DNA from: CAZXWN01 sp964644695 [NCBI: uncultured bacterium]
GTDB taxonomy: Bacteria; UBP4; UBA4092
NCBI GenBank assembly: GCA_964644695.1
Contig: CAZXWN010000015.1
Coordinates: 1-64,000, forward strand
Reading direction: 5' to 3'
DNA: 64,000 nucleotides
The first letter of the stretch is position 1, and each line of letters begins with the position of its first letter. The position numbers and the translations under genes are program-made. The notes under the pieces were generated by a model. That model saw nothing but the letters and a program-made list of their open reading frames with translations. It was not told where the DNA came from and ran no database searches. Below, in pieces: positions 8,495 through 17,334 of the stretch.

Positions 8495-10087
8495 GTGAAA
8501 GTATTAATCGCAGATCCGTTATCGGATGAAGGTTTAGCAGTATTAAGAGACGAGCAAGATATAGAATATGATGTAAAAACAAAACGTTCTGAAGAAGAAA
8601 TCCTCAAAGATATCCATGAATATGATGCAGTTATCGTTCGCAGTGAAACTAAAATTACAGCGGCTATCATTGATGCGGGAAAAAACCTGAAAGTTATTGG
8701 TCGGGCAGGGGTTGGTCTGGACAATGTCGATGTACCTGCTGCGACCCGACGCGGTATCATCGTGATGAATGTTCCCGGTGGGAATACTATCTCCACAGCC
8801 GAACATACCATGTCACTTCTTCTTTCCATGAATCGAAATATCCCTCAAGCGTTTAACGCCATGAAAGACCCCAATACAAAAGTTGACCGAAAGAAATTCA
8901 CCGGTGCTGAATTAAACCATAAGAAATTAGGCGTTATTGGGTTGGGCCGAATTGGAATGGAAGTTTCCAAACGAGCAGAAGCTTTCGGAATGGAAATTCT
9001 TGGATATGACCCTTATTGCTCCGCTGAAAAAGCAGAGTCTGCGGGAATCCGTTTATGTAATCTGGAAACAATTTATAAAGAGTCCGATTACATTACCGTG
9101 CACGTTCCCATGACGAAAGAAACCAAGGGCCTGATTGGTGCCAAAGAATTTGCCATGATGAAAAAAGGTGTTCGGGTGGTGAACTGTGCCCGTGGTGGTA
9201 TTTATGAAGAAGGTGCCTTGTTTGATGCACTGAAATCTGGACAGGTAGCCGCCGCCGCTTTCGATGTATTTGAATCAGAACCGCCTTCTCCGAATCATCC
9301 CTTAATGACCTTGAGTAACTTTATTTGCACACCCCATCTTGGTGCTGCAACAGCTGAAGCCCAGGTTCAGGTTGCTGTTGATATGGCACACCAAATCATT
9401 GATGCGTTGAAGGGCCGGATGGTTCGTAATGCCTGTAACATTCCAGCTATGGATCCTGAAGTCCTTACCCGAATTAGCCCCTATCTGTCTTTGGCCGAAA
9501 AGCTGGGTCGTTTTGCTGCCCAGATTGTTGAAGGCCGTGTGGAAGAAATGCACATTCGGTACTGTGGTGATGTGGCAACTTATCATGTTGCGCCCATCTC
9601 TATTGCTGTTTTGAAGGGATTCCTGGAACCGGTTTTACAGGACAGCATCAATTTCGTGAATGCTCCCTATATTGCCAAAGAGCGTGGTATTCGGGTTGTA
9701 GAGTCCAAGTCCAGTGAAACAGAAGATTATGCAACTTTGATCTCCCTCCATGTGAAAGTGAATGGTGTGGAGAGAATCGTTGCTGGTACTTTGTTTGGGA
9801 AGCACGATTGCCGGATTGTACGAATTGATGAGTACCGGCTGGATTGTATTCCCTCTGGTTATATCTTAGTCGTGAAAAATGTAGATGTTCCCGGGATTAT
9901 CGGAAACATTGGCAGTTATCTGGCGAAACAGGAAATTAACATTGCTGGTATGGCTTTGGGCCGGTTGGAAAAGGGTGGCCAGGCACTCACTGCTTTGAAT
10001 ATTGACGAATCGCTGACTAAATCACAGTTAGACGAACTTCGTGGTTATCCCAACATAACAGATGCGCGAGTGGTTGATTTAGACTAG
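8495..10087 (+). CDS. serA: D-3-phosphoglycerate dehydrogenase SerA, long form
   Basis: 530 residues, the long type with three parts: substrate and NAD-binding domains (1-310), an intervening regulatory-type domain (about 320-450) and a C-terminal ACT domain (about 455-530, VVKNVDVPGIIGNIGSYL). The nucleotide motif GLGRIG is at 149-154; the catalytic Arg, Glu and His regions are visible as NCARGGIYEE, FESEPP and TPHLGAAT. It oxidises 3-phosphoglycerate to phosphohydroxypyruvate, the first step of serine synthesis, and the ACT domain suggests serine feedback. The start is GTG with AAGGAG 7 bases upstream. A class V aminotransferase upstream is the likely partner for the next step. A terminator follows. 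Confidence 0.95.
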   Translation: MKVLIADPLSDEGLAVLRDEQDIEYDVKTKRSEEEILKDIHEYDAVIVRSETKITAAIIDAGKNLKVIGRAGVGLDNVDVPAATRRGIIVMNVPGGNTISTAEHTMSLLLSMNRNIPQAFNAMKDPNTKVDRKKFTGAELNHKKLGVIGLGRIGMEVSKRAEAFGMEILGYDPYCSAEKAESAGIRLCNLETIYKESDYITVHVPMTKETKGLIGAKEFAMMKKGVRVVNCARGGIYEEGALFDALKSGQVAAAAFDVFESEPPSPNHPLMTLSNFICTPHLGAATAEAQVQVAVDMAHQIIDALKGRMVRNACNIPAMDPEVLTRISPYLSLAEKLGRFAAQIVEGRVEEMHIRYCGDVATYHVAPISIAVLKGFLEPVLQDSINFVNAPYIAKERGIRVVESKSSETEDYATLISLHVKVNGVERIVAGTLFGKHDCRIVRIDEYRLDCIPSGYILVVKNVDVPGIIGNIGSYLAKQEINIAGMALGRLEKGGQALTALNIDESLTKSQLDELRGYPNITDARVVDLD

Positions 10088-10112
10088 ACAGTAATAAACT
10101 AAATATCTTAAA

Positions 10113-10142
10113 GGCGGGGTTTTTGTAACCCTGCCTTTTTTT
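10113..10142 (+). terminator. Terminator after serA
   Basis: GGCGGGGTT at 10113-10121 pairs with AACCCTGCC at 10127-10135 (one G-T wobble), followed by seven T bases. It lies 25 bases after the serA stop. Confidence 0.88.
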
Positions 10143-10198
10143 ATGGTATAAGTTTAACGACAGAAAGAATTGGTCGAACAAATTGGTGATGGGATGAA

Positions 10199-11026
10199 AT
10201 GATGAAAAATGTATGTTTATTTTGTTTGTTAATGTTGATGTCCATAACGGTATCGTCTAAAGAATATTCTGTTGTGGATATTTTAGGAGATAGTATTTCT
10301 CATGGTGTGAATCCCCAAGTGGGTGATAATTCAGGTTGGGTTCAAATGATGTATGGAACTTATGATGCCCAAAGTACTATCTATCAGATTTGGCCATCAA
10401 TTACTGCATATAATTCTGCTGTATCCGGGTCAAAATCTTCTGACTGGGTGAGTCCCAGTTATTCCCCCATGAGTACTCTTTTATCTCATAGGCCTGACTT
10501 GGTGGTGGTTTTTATCGGAGGTAATGATATCTTAGCCTATGCGGCAGACAGCGAATTTTCATTATCTGAGAAATCGACTTACCGCCAGAACCTGGGGATG
10601 ATTATTGATCGGTTACGGTCAAATACTCCACAGCCCGATATCCTGCTTGTAAATTACTATGACTTGTTTGATGGATATAGTTCTAATCTCCCTTCCAATG
10701 TGGGGCAGTACCGGGTATTGTCGCAGGCAGCTATTGATGGAAATCAAATAATCAATGATGTGGCATCAGAAAAAGGATGTGCCCTGGTTGACAGGGTATA
10801 TAGTTCCTTTATGCATCATTGTTATGGTGGTTCTTTAGGGGATACATCTCATCTGAGTCCTGATTATGTGAGGACTCCCTTAGCTAATTTTGATATTCAT
10901 CCAAATACCGAAGGCCACAAGGCTATATGTCGTATTATTTTTGAATATCTGCGGCAAATGAAGCTGGAGGGAAATACTGGTATCCAGAATCATATTAGTA
11001 CTTTTTTTGACTGTTTACTTCCATAA
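10199..11026 (+). CDS. Exported SGNH/GDSL-family hydrolase
   Basis: 275 residues with a short signal peptide (hydrophobic 4-19). SGNH blocks appear in order: block I GDSISHG with nucleophile Ser32, a block II glycine in NSAVSGSKS (Gly77), block III IGGNDI with Asn109, and block V DIHPNTEGH with Asp232 and His234. The protein is probably a periplasmic or secreted esterase or carbohydrate deacetylase; the substrate cannot be read from sequence. The spacing Asp-x-His in block V is one residue shorter than the classic Asp-x-x-His, a variant seen in this superfamily. ATG at 10199 and 10202 are both possible starts. It is monocistronic between terminators. Confidence 0.8.
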   Translation: MMKNVCLFCLLMLMSITVSSKEYSVVDILGDSISHGVNPQVGDNSGWVQMMYGTYDAQSTIYQIWPSITAYNSAVSGSKSSDWVSPSYSPMSTLLSHRPDLVVVFIGGNDILAYAADSEFSLSEKSTYRQNLGMIIDRLRSNTPQPDILLVNYYDLFDGYSSNLPSNVGQYRVLSQAAIDGNQIINDVASEKGCALVDRVYSSFMHHCYGGSLGDTSHLSPDYVRTPLANFDIHPNTEGHKAICRIIFEYLRQMKLEGNTGIQNHISTFFDCLLP

Positions 11027-11235
11027 CGATTGAATGGCAATGGCTCCTTATTTAGACTATAAAAAAGGTTCATCAGATTTTAGATTAGTGTGTATCTTGA
11101 TTTATTAATCTGAATTCCAACGCAGTATTGTTTATCTATCTTCAATGAAATCAATTATTAATATTGCAAGTAGGGAAATATGTCTAGGAAAGAAAGAGTA
11201 TCTTTGATAAAATGAGAACTAAAAGTGCATAGTTT

Positions 11236-11262
11236 GCTCCGAAGAAATACGGGGCTTTTCTT
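11236..11262 (+). terminator. Hairpin with T-rich tail upstream of purA
   Basis: GCTCCG at 11236-11241 pairs with CGGGGC at 11250-11255 (one T-G pair), followed by TTTTCTTTT. It is 210 bases past the GDSL gene and 36 bases before purA, so it may end the upstream transcript or act as an attenuator in the purA leader. The rest of 11027-11235 holds nothing I can identify. Confidence 0.5.
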
Positions 11263-11298
11263 TTGTACGGTGTCAGAAAGAGCTAAGAGGTCAACAAA

Positions 11299-12573
11299 GT
11301 GCCTGGAATCGTATGTATCGGTGTTCAATGGGGAGATGAAGGTAAGGGGAAAATCGTTGATATCTTAAGTGAGCGAGCTGACTTAGTAGTTCGTTATGCC
11401 GGCGGCAATAATGCTGGGCACACTGTTATTGTTGAGGGTAAAACTTATATTCTGCATCTTATCCCATCAGGAATTATTCGTGAAGGTAAACGCTGTCTGT
11501 TAGGTAATGGTGTTGTGTTGGATCCTATCTCCTTGTTTGAAGAAATAGAGACTCTGAAAAAACAGGGTATAGAAGTTGGTTCCAATCTGATGATTGCCCA
11601 GAATGCGCATCTCATTATGCCGTATCATCGTTTATTAGACGGGCTTCGGGAATCAGGAAATAGCCACAGAAAAATTGGTACAACCAAACGCGGCATTGGT
11701 CCCTGCTACATGGATAAGGCGGGTCGTGTGGGAATTCGACTGATTGATTTGATGGATGAAGCCTGGTTCAAAGAATTAGTCCGGATGAATCTGGAAGAAA
11801 AGAATGTTCTTCTGACTCAGGTATATGGTGAGAAGGCTTTAGAACTAAATGAAATTCTAGACCAGTATCTTCCACTGGCTGATAAATTACGGAAGTTTAT
11901 TGTTCCGGGTGAAAAGATTGTGAATGAATCTTTAGACCGGAAGGAATATGTTTTATTTGAGGGTGCCCAGGGAGCCTTATTGGATGTTGATTTTGGGACA
12001 TATCCTTATGTGACTTCATCAAATTCTGGAGTGACTGGTGTTTGTTCTGGATCCGGAGTGCCCCCGACAAAAATCACACAGATTTATGGTGTTGTAAAAG
12101 CTTATTGTACTCGGGTGGGTGAAGGTCCTTTCCCGACAGAATTACCTCCTGATGAAAATCAGATTATGCGAAATCGTGGCGATGAATATGGAGCGACCAC
12201 AGGTCGCCCTCGGCGTTGCGGATGGTTTGATTCTGTTGCCTCAAAATATACCTGCAGGGTAAATGGTGTCACTGATTTGGTGATGACCAAACTGGATATC
12301 CTGGATGAATGTCCAACAATTAATGTATGTGTTGGATATGAGCACAAGGGTGAAATATTAACTGACTTCCCATCTCGTGCGGATGTGCTGTGGGAATGTA
12401 AACCTGTTTATGAAGAACTTCCCGGATGGATGACTTCTACTGCTAAAGTTAGAAAACTCTCTGATATGCCGGATAATGCTAAAAAGTATCTTGATCGAAT
12501 TTCTGAATTATGTGGTGCTCCTGTCAGTTGGGTCTCTGTGGGTCCTCAACGTGACCAGACAATTATGGAATAA
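11299..12573 (+). CDS. purA: Adenylosuccinate synthetase PurA
   Basis: 424 residues, full length for the family. It condenses IMP and aspartate using GTP in AMP synthesis. The GTP-binding loop GDEGKGK is at 12-18, and GGNNAGHT (near 35), TTKRGIGPCY (near 130), EGAQGALLDVDFGTYPYVTSS (near 220, catalytic/IMP-binding region) and TTGRPRRCGWFD (near 300) are all intact. The start is GTG at 11299 with AGAGG about 8 bases upstream. It stands alone on the plus strand, ahead of the tRNA promoter. Purine regulation cannot be seen, though a hairpin lies in its leader. Confidence 0.96.
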   Translation: MPGIVCIGVQWGDEGKGKIVDILSERADLVVRYAGGNNAGHTVIVEGKTYILHLIPSGIIREGKRCLLGNGVVLDPISLFEEIETLKKQGIEVGSNLMIAQNAHLIMPYHRLLDGLRESGNSHRKIGTTKRGIGPCYMDKAGRVGIRLIDLMDEAWFKELVRMNLEEKNVLLTQVYGEKALELNEILDQYLPLADKLRKFIVPGEKIVNESLDRKEYVLFEGAQGALLDVDFGTYPYVTSSNSGVTGVCSGSGVPPTKITQIYGVVKAYCTRVGEGPFPTELPPDENQIMRNRGDEYGATTGRPRRCGWFDSVASKYTCRVNGVTDLVMTKLDILDECPTINVCVGYEHKGEILTDFPSRADVLWECKPVYEELPGWMTSTAKVRKLSDMPDNAKKYLDRISELCGAPVSWVSVGPQRDQTIME

Positions 12574-12595
12574 GTTGTCAGTGTAGGAAAATTCA

Positions 12596-12625
12596 TTGAC
12601 GCTATAAATAAAAATCAGTTATAAT
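12596..12625 (+). promoter_or_regulatory. Promoter of the tRNA-Lys/tRNA-Glu transcript
   Basis: TTGACG at 12596 and a perfect TATAAT at 12620 are separated by 18 bases, about 80 bases before tRNA-Lys. A leader hairpin (AACCTGTC/GACAGGTT, 12673-12692) sits just upstream of the tRNA and could be a processing signal. Confidence 0.75.
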
Positions 12626-12707
12626 TTTTATCTAAGCGGTTGTTAAAGAGGGTGATTAAAAACACACCTCAAAACCTGTCTCCAGACAGGTTAGCTGGAA
12701 GAGTCGT

Positions 12708-12783
12708 GGGCCGTTAGCTCAGTTGGTAGAGCATCTCCCTTTTAAGGAGAGGGTCGTTGGTTCGAGACCAACACGGCTCACCA
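12708..12783 (+). tRNA. tRNA-Lys (anticodon TTT)
   Basis: A 76-base cloverleaf with encoded CCA. The acceptor stem GGGCCGT/ACGGCTC has one G-T pair, the D-arm contains AGCTCAGTTGGTAGAGC, the anticodon stem TCTCC/GGAGA encloses loop CTTTTAA giving TTT, and the T-arm is GTTGG TTCGAGA CCAAC. First gene of a two-tRNA transcript. Confidence 0.96.
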
Positions 12784-12842
12784 TCTTTACCACCGCTAAA
12801 GTGATTTGGATGCGAATATCGTGTCCGGGTAGTGTGGTTCAG

Positions 12843-12918
12843 GTCCCCATCGTCTAGAGGCCTAGGACACGGCCCTTTCAAGGCTGTAACAGGGGTTCGA
12901 ATCCCCTTGGGGACGCCA
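12843..12918 (+). tRNA. tRNA-Glu (anticodon TTC)
   Basis: A 76-base cloverleaf with encoded CCA. The acceptor stem GTCCCCA/TGGGGAC, D-arm CGTCTAGAGGCCTAGGACACG, anticodon loop CTTTCAA (TTC) and T-arm AGGGG TTCGAAT CCCCT closely resemble well-known bacterial tRNA-Glu. It lies 59 bases after tRNA-Lys and is probably on the same transcript. Confidence 0.96.
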
Positions 12919-13039
12919 TTTTATGGTGATGACCAACCACACTCGAAACAATCCAGTAATTTAATCTCAGTTCACACACACTCTGATCTAAAAAATCCAA
13001 ATTTTAGATACACTTTCTTGAGGAGGAAGGAATATAACA

Positions 13040-14149
13040 ATGGAAGTACAATTTTACGGCCATGTAAGACAATACCTCGCACATAAGGAAGAGTTTGATA
13101 AAGCCATTCAAGATGTTTTGATGGGCGGCGTCTATACTCTCGGTCCACAGAAAGCCAAACTTGAAGAAGAATTGGCTGCCTATGTTGGCAAAAAATATTG
13201 TGTTGCCTTAAATTCCGGTACAGATGCTCTTTGGTTTGCTTTACTGGGTTGGGGCATTGGCAAAGGCGATGAAGTTATCACCGCTGCCAACTCCTTCTTC
13301 GCTTCCGCTGAAGCCGTCTGGCTTACGGGTGCAACCCCAGTATTCTGCGATGTACGTCCTGACACTAACAATATTGATGTCACTAAAATCGAAGCTTTAA
13401 TCACCAAGAAAACCAAAGCAATCATTCCTGTGCACCTTTATGGTCAGCCCGCCGAAATGCGGAAAGTCAAAGAAATCGCTGATAAATATGGTTTGAAGGT
13501 TTTAGAAGATTGTGCCCAGGCTTTTGGTGCCAAAGGTGACAATTTCAAACTGGCTGAATTATCTGATGCATTAGCCACTTCTTTTATTACTGCCAAGAAT
13601 CTCGGTTGTTGGGGTGATGGTGGTGCAGTCTTTACTGATGATGAAAATCTCTACAAATACATCAAAAAGATTCATAATCATGGTTCTGAAAAACGGTCTC
13701 ACCACTCTGTCGGCTACAACAGCCGTCTTGATGAAATCCATGCTGCCGTTTTGCGCATCAAACTGAAATACATTGATCAATATAATGATCTTCGTATTGC
13801 TCGTGCTGCTGAATATACTGAACAACTTAAAGGTACTAAACTTCAGTTACCAGTGGCTCTTCCTGGATATCGACACATTTTCCATCTGTATGTTGTCCAG
13901 ACTCCGAAACGTGATGACCTTCAGGCTTTCTTAAAGTCCAAAGGCATCATTGCGTTAACCAATTACCCAATCTGCATTCATCAGCAGTCTGAATATCCAT
14001 TTGGTTCTGATTCTGATCCAAAACCAGTCGTTCCAAATTGTGAAAAGAATGCCGCTGAATGTCTCTCCCTGCCAATCAATCCAGAAATTACTTCTGAAGA
14101 AGTAAAATATGTCTGTGATTGCGTCAAGGAATGGGATGCCAAGAACTAA
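13040..14149 (+). CDS. DegT/DnrJ/EryC1/StrS-family aminotransferase
   Basis: 369 residues, normal for PLP sugar aminotransferases of this family. NSGTDAL (58-64) is the phosphate-binding loop, Asp157 (VLEDCAQA) contacts the PLP ring nitrogen, and Lys186 in SFITAKNLGCWGDGGAV is the PLP lysine; the family's usual SFxPxK has Thr-Ala instead of Pro. Substrates in this family are mostly nucleotide-linked keto sugars or keto-inositols. AGGAGG about 14 bases upstream with a second GAAGG nearer the ATG supports the start. The next gene, a Gfo/Idh/MocA oxidoreductase, may provide the keto substrate by dehydrogenation; that pairing is common for amino-sugar synthesis, but the product cannot be named. 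Confidence 0.85.
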   Translation: MEVQFYGHVRQYLAHKEEFDKAIQDVLMGGVYTLGPQKAKLEEELAAYVGKKYCVALNSGTDALWFALLGWGIGKGDEVITAANSFFASAEAVWLTGATPVFCDVRPDTNNIDVTKIEALITKKTKAIIPVHLYGQPAEMRKVKEIADKYGLKVLEDCAQAFGAKGDNFKLAELSDALATSFITAKNLGCWGDGGAVFTDDENLYKYIKKIHNHGSEKRSHHSVGYNSRLDEIHAAVLRIKLKYIDQYNDLRIARAAEYTEQLKGTKLQLPVALPGYRHIFHLYVVQTPKRDDLQAFLKSKGIIALTNYPICIHQQSEYPFGSDSDPKPVVPNCEKNAAECLSLPINPEITSEEVKYVCDCVKEWDAKN

Positions 14150-14182
14150 GTTACAATTGACAAACTAAATGAACTTGATGGA

Positions 14183-14212
14183 CCCGGACAGGTTGAGTGT
14201 TACCTGTCCGGG
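14183..14212 (+). terminator. 11-bp hairpin between the aminotransferase and oxidoreductase genes
   Basis: CCCGGACAGGT at 14183-14193 pairs perfectly with ACCTGTCCGGG at 14202-14212. The tail CCTTATTCT is a poor T-tract, so this may be a partial terminator that lowers expression of the downstream oxidoreductase rather than a full stop. Confidence 0.6.
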
Positions 14213-14241
14213 CCTTATTCTAAGAAAGGCAGAACACGATA

Positions 14242-15315
14242 ATGAGTGGAAAAGTTTACAAGGTAGCAATTGCCGGATGTGGCAAACGTGGCAAACTATA
14301 TGCCGATCAGTTTTTCAAAAATCCAAAATTTCAGGTAGTAGGTCTGACTGATCCTTTCAAGGATGCTGCTGTATCTGCTTCTCAAATGTGTGGTGATGCT
14401 CCAGTCTTTGATGATGCTGAATCCATGTTAAAAACTACTAATGCCGATGTTTTCAGTTTTTGTACTCCCCCATCTGTCCGGACTTCTTTGATTCAATTAG
14501 GTGTGGACAATGGTGTAAAGCTGATTGCATATGAAAAACCTATGGCTGACAGCATGAATGAAGCAATTAAAATTCGTGAAATTGTGAACAAAGCGGGTGT
14601 TAAAACTGTTCAAAGTCATCAGCGGAAATATAACGTTCAATTCCAAAAAGCCAAAGAAGTGATTGATTCTGGTGCTTGTGGTCGAATCCATACTGTCTAT
14701 GCACAATGTGGTGGTTGGTTCATGCATATGGCAACACACTTGGCTGATTATATGCGGTTTATGATTAATGAGGCGGATGCTGAATGGGTAATTGGTCAGG
14801 TTCATGGTCGTGAAAAGCTTACCGACAATCATCCATCACCGGATTATGCAATGGCCTTAGTCCAGTTTAAGGGTGGTATCAGAGGAATTATGGAGACTGG
14901 TTATTTATGTCCTGATTTCCCAGAGGTTGATTATTGGTGGCGAAAAGTTCGTATCGGTGTTCAAGGCACGGAAGGATTTGCGGAAGCATTTGTTGGTGGT
15001 GGATGGCGTTCCTGTACCAAGAGCCGTGGTTATGAGGGTTCAGATGAAGGAACTTGGGATGGTGATCATGAACAAGCTCCTTACATCAACGATATTGCAC
15101 GATGGTTGGATGGTGAGATTGAGAGTCATCCTTGTAATGGTGAAAGCGGATATAAGGATGTGGAAATTGCCATGGCCATGTTGCGTTCAGCAGCTTTCCG
15201 GAAGAAAATTGATCTTCCGTTGGGCCCAATTGATAAGGCTGAGCTACAACTTATGAACGAGATTATTCCAAATGAGGTTCCAGAAAAATCTGTTTGGGAT
15301 TTCTTAAAGAAATAA
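14242..15315 (+). CDS. Gfo/Idh/MocA-family oxidoreductase
   Basis: 357 residues. An N-terminal Rossmann fold (VAIAGCGKRGKLY, 8-20) binds NAD(P), and the conserved EKP (98-100) supplies the catalytic-site lysine. The C-terminal alpha/beta domain carries GGWFMHMATHLADYMRF, whose His residues occupy the usual substrate-binding position. Substrates in this superfamily are sugars, sugar nucleotides or inositols; the exact one is not evident. It follows a DegT-type aminotransferase, suggesting a dehydrogenate-then-transaminate pair. AAAGG lies about 13 bases before the ATG. A strong terminator follows the stop. Confidence 0.85.
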   Translation: MSGKVYKVAIAGCGKRGKLYADQFFKNPKFQVVGLTDPFKDAAVSASQMCGDAPVFDDAESMLKTTNADVFSFCTPPSVRTSLIQLGVDNGVKLIAYEKPMADSMNEAIKIREIVNKAGVKTVQSHQRKYNVQFQKAKEVIDSGACGRIHTVYAQCGGWFMHMATHLADYMRFMINEADAEWVIGQVHGREKLTDNHPSPDYAMALVQFKGGIRGIMETGYLCPDFPEVDYWWRKVRIGVQGTEGFAEAFVGGGWRSCTKSRGYEGSDEGTWDGDHEQAPYINDIARWLDGEIESHPCNGESGYKDVEIAMAMLRSAAFRKKIDLPLGPIDKAELQLMNEIIPNEVPEKSVWDFLKK

Positions 15316-15339
15316 CTAAAATTTTATTTATTATTCAAG

Positions 15340-15370
15340 GGAGCAACTTCATTGAGGTTGCTCCTTTTTT
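15340..15370 (+). terminator. Terminator after the oxidoreductase gene
   Basis: GGAGCAAC at 15340-15347 pairs with GTTGCTCC at 15357-15364, extended by inner pairing, and is followed by TTTTTT. It lies 25 bases after the stop codon. Confidence 0.88.
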
Positions 15371-15544
15371 ATTATTTAACTGGCTATAGGAAGATAGTTG
15401 TTGACTGTGTCTACATATAGGACACTTTTGTGGACACTCCTTTATCGTTAGTCAGGTGAAAATAAATAATATGAAATATAGTTGTGTTAATTTTATTGGC
15501 ATGCATATACTTTTCATATGTTTATTTTATTGAAGGAGTTGTTC

Positions 15545-17026
15545 ATGATTGAAAGGAAAATGTACAGAACAGATTTTATCCTTATTTTATTTATTATGTT
15601 TCCAGCTTTATTATTTGGGGCAAATAAAAAACTGGACAGTGTTTTCATTGCAATGAATCAATCACGGACTTCCTGGAGTCAGCACCATTGGGATGTTGAA
15701 TTTGAAAATTTGCGGTCTATAGGGATTAACACAGTTATTATTAATGCCGCCTGTACTGCAACAACTGCAATGTATCCGGGATGTAGTCTTGAAGGTGCGC
15801 TCATGTCAGGTAATGCTCTGGATAAAGTATTTCAGTCTGCAGATTCAACTGAAATGAAGGTTGTTTTAGGTTTGTATTATGACAGTGATTGGTGGACTAA
15901 AATGGCAGATACAACATACCTGCATCAATTATATGAGAAAAATACAGCTGTGTTTAATGATCTATGGTCTCGGTATAGTTCCAGCTCTAGTTTGATGGGA
16001 TGGTATATAGTACAGGAAATTGATAATAATATGTTTAAGTGGGAAGTTAATCGGGTGAAATTTGTCGATACATTTTTGCGACCGCTGACGCAAGATATAC
16101 ATTCAAAGACACCAGGTTTTATCATTTGTACTGCTCCTTATTTTTATCCCGCGGGTGCTTCTGCTAGAGATTATGGTGACTGGTGGATCAAGACTTTTAC
16201 AGATGTGCCAGATTTAAATTTATTGATTCCCCAGGATGGAATTGGAGCCGGTGGTTATTCTTTCAGTTTTGTAACATCATATTTTAATGAATTAAAAAGA
16301 GCATGTGATTCTACTGGACGCATAATGTGGTCAGACTTAGAAATATTTGATAATACAACAACATGGGTCTCAGCAAGTATTAGCAGAGTTACAACACAAC
16401 TGAAAATTGAAAATCCGTACGTTTTAGCATTTACCTGTTGGGAATATTCTTATTATATGAGCCCCTTAGAAGGATCTCTTCAAGAAAAATTGTATTCAGA
16501 TTATCTTCAATACTTATACGGAATTTCATCTGGATATAGAAACATTGCAAAGGGAAAGAATTATTCTCTTATCCCAACCCCTTCAATAACTTATTCGGAT
16601 AATGGCAATAAATTAACAGATGGGACGTCCTTTTTTAATTATCAGATTAACATTGGATGGTCCTCATCTACGGTTAATCCTGTAATTATTTTGGACCTAG
16701 GGGAAGTGAAAGATGATATTTTTGAAATCAGAGGGAATTCCATGCGATCGGATTCAGCTTCAGTAGATACTATCAAATTCATTGAATTGTCTATATCTAA
16801 TAACGGTTTAGATTATGTATATTGGGGACAAATGAATGCTATTGATACTAACGATCAATCCCTTAATATATTCCAATGGAAAGGTGATTCTATATCAACA
16901 CGATATATAAAAATGCTAATAAAAAGGTCTAGTAACCGCTGGGTGTTTATAAATGAAATTATTGTTAATCAGTATAATTCTTTAACTTGTTTGAGGGATT
17001 GGGATGATTATGTCTATCATGAATGA
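15545..17026 (+). CDS. Exported DUF4434-like (TIM-barrel glycosidase-like) protein with C-terminal discoidin-type domain
   Basis: 493 residues from the ATG at 15545, which has AAGGAG 6 bases upstream; an earlier ATG at 15518 lacks a ribosome site. A signal peptide covers about 1-26 (ILILFIMFPALLFGA). Residues ~30-330 look like the DUF4434 barrel: NLRSIGINTVIIN, LGLYYDSDWW, GWYIVQEIDN (Glu in the position of barrel catalytic acids) and IPQDGIGAGG. Residues ~340-480 resemble an F5/8 type C carbohydrate-binding module (NIAKGKNYS, KLTDG, VIILDLGEV, RYIKMLI). A surface or periplasmic role in glycan processing is likely by family analogy; the substrate is unknown. It is monocistronic. Confidence 0.65.
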   Translation: MIERKMYRTDFILILFIMFPALLFGANKKLDSVFIAMNQSRTSWSQHHWDVEFENLRSIGINTVIINAACTATTAMYPGCSLEGALMSGNALDKVFQSADSTEMKVVLGLYYDSDWWTKMADTTYLHQLYEKNTAVFNDLWSRYSSSSSLMGWYIVQEIDNNMFKWEVNRVKFVDTFLRPLTQDIHSKTPGFIICTAPYFYPAGASARDYGDWWIKTFTDVPDLNLLIPQDGIGAGGYSFSFVTSYFNELKRACDSTGRIMWSDLEIFDNTTTWVSASISRVTTQLKIENPYVLAFTCWEYSYYMSPLEGSLQEKLYSDYLQYLYGISSGYRNIAKGKNYSLIPTPSITYSDNGNKLTDGTSFFNYQINIGWSSSTVNPVIILDLGEVKDDIFEIRGNSMRSDSASVDTIKFIELSISNNGLDYVYWGQMNAIDTNDQSLNIFQWKGDSISTRYIKMLIKRSSNRWVFINEIIVNQYNSLTCLRDWDDYVYHE

Positions 17027-17334
17027 TAGAAGCTATTCTTTCACCCCAAGTTTTTTTAGAAGAGTAATCACAGGACACCAGTTCGTAAAAGCGGATTGAA
17101 TTAAGTTTAACGCGATAAAAAAAGTAAAAAAAGCCAATGAGGATTAATAAAATAATACAGCCCTAAAATGATAAGGATAAAACTTCCGGAAATCAATCAT
17201 AACCAAGCATGCAAACTCATAGAAATGTCTCCTTTTTTACATTATATTAAGAAAAGGTTATTTTGTTGAAGTAGTATTTGGAACTATTACATAAAATAGA
17301 CAGTTATATCATCTTGATATTAAAGGAGCTAAGT
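17027..17334. other. Gene-free stretch upstream of the efflux operon
   Basis: 308 bases of AT-rich sequence between the DUF4434-like gene and tolC. I see no open frame of note, no tRNA, no strong hairpin and no clear repeat. It should hold the promoter of the efflux operon but no element stands out by eye. Confidence 0.5.

Noticed and set aside
12832-13086. Open frame of 84 codons across tRNA-Glu
   Set aside because: It translates the tRNA-Glu sequence (a well-known artefact with PLGTP-like ends) and overlaps the DegT-type aminotransferase start region; there is no ribosome site.
15400-15445. GTGTC/GACAC inverted segments in the intergenic region before the DUF4434-like gene
   Set aside because: The arms are five bases and partly repeated by chance; no consistent stem or known operator could be built.
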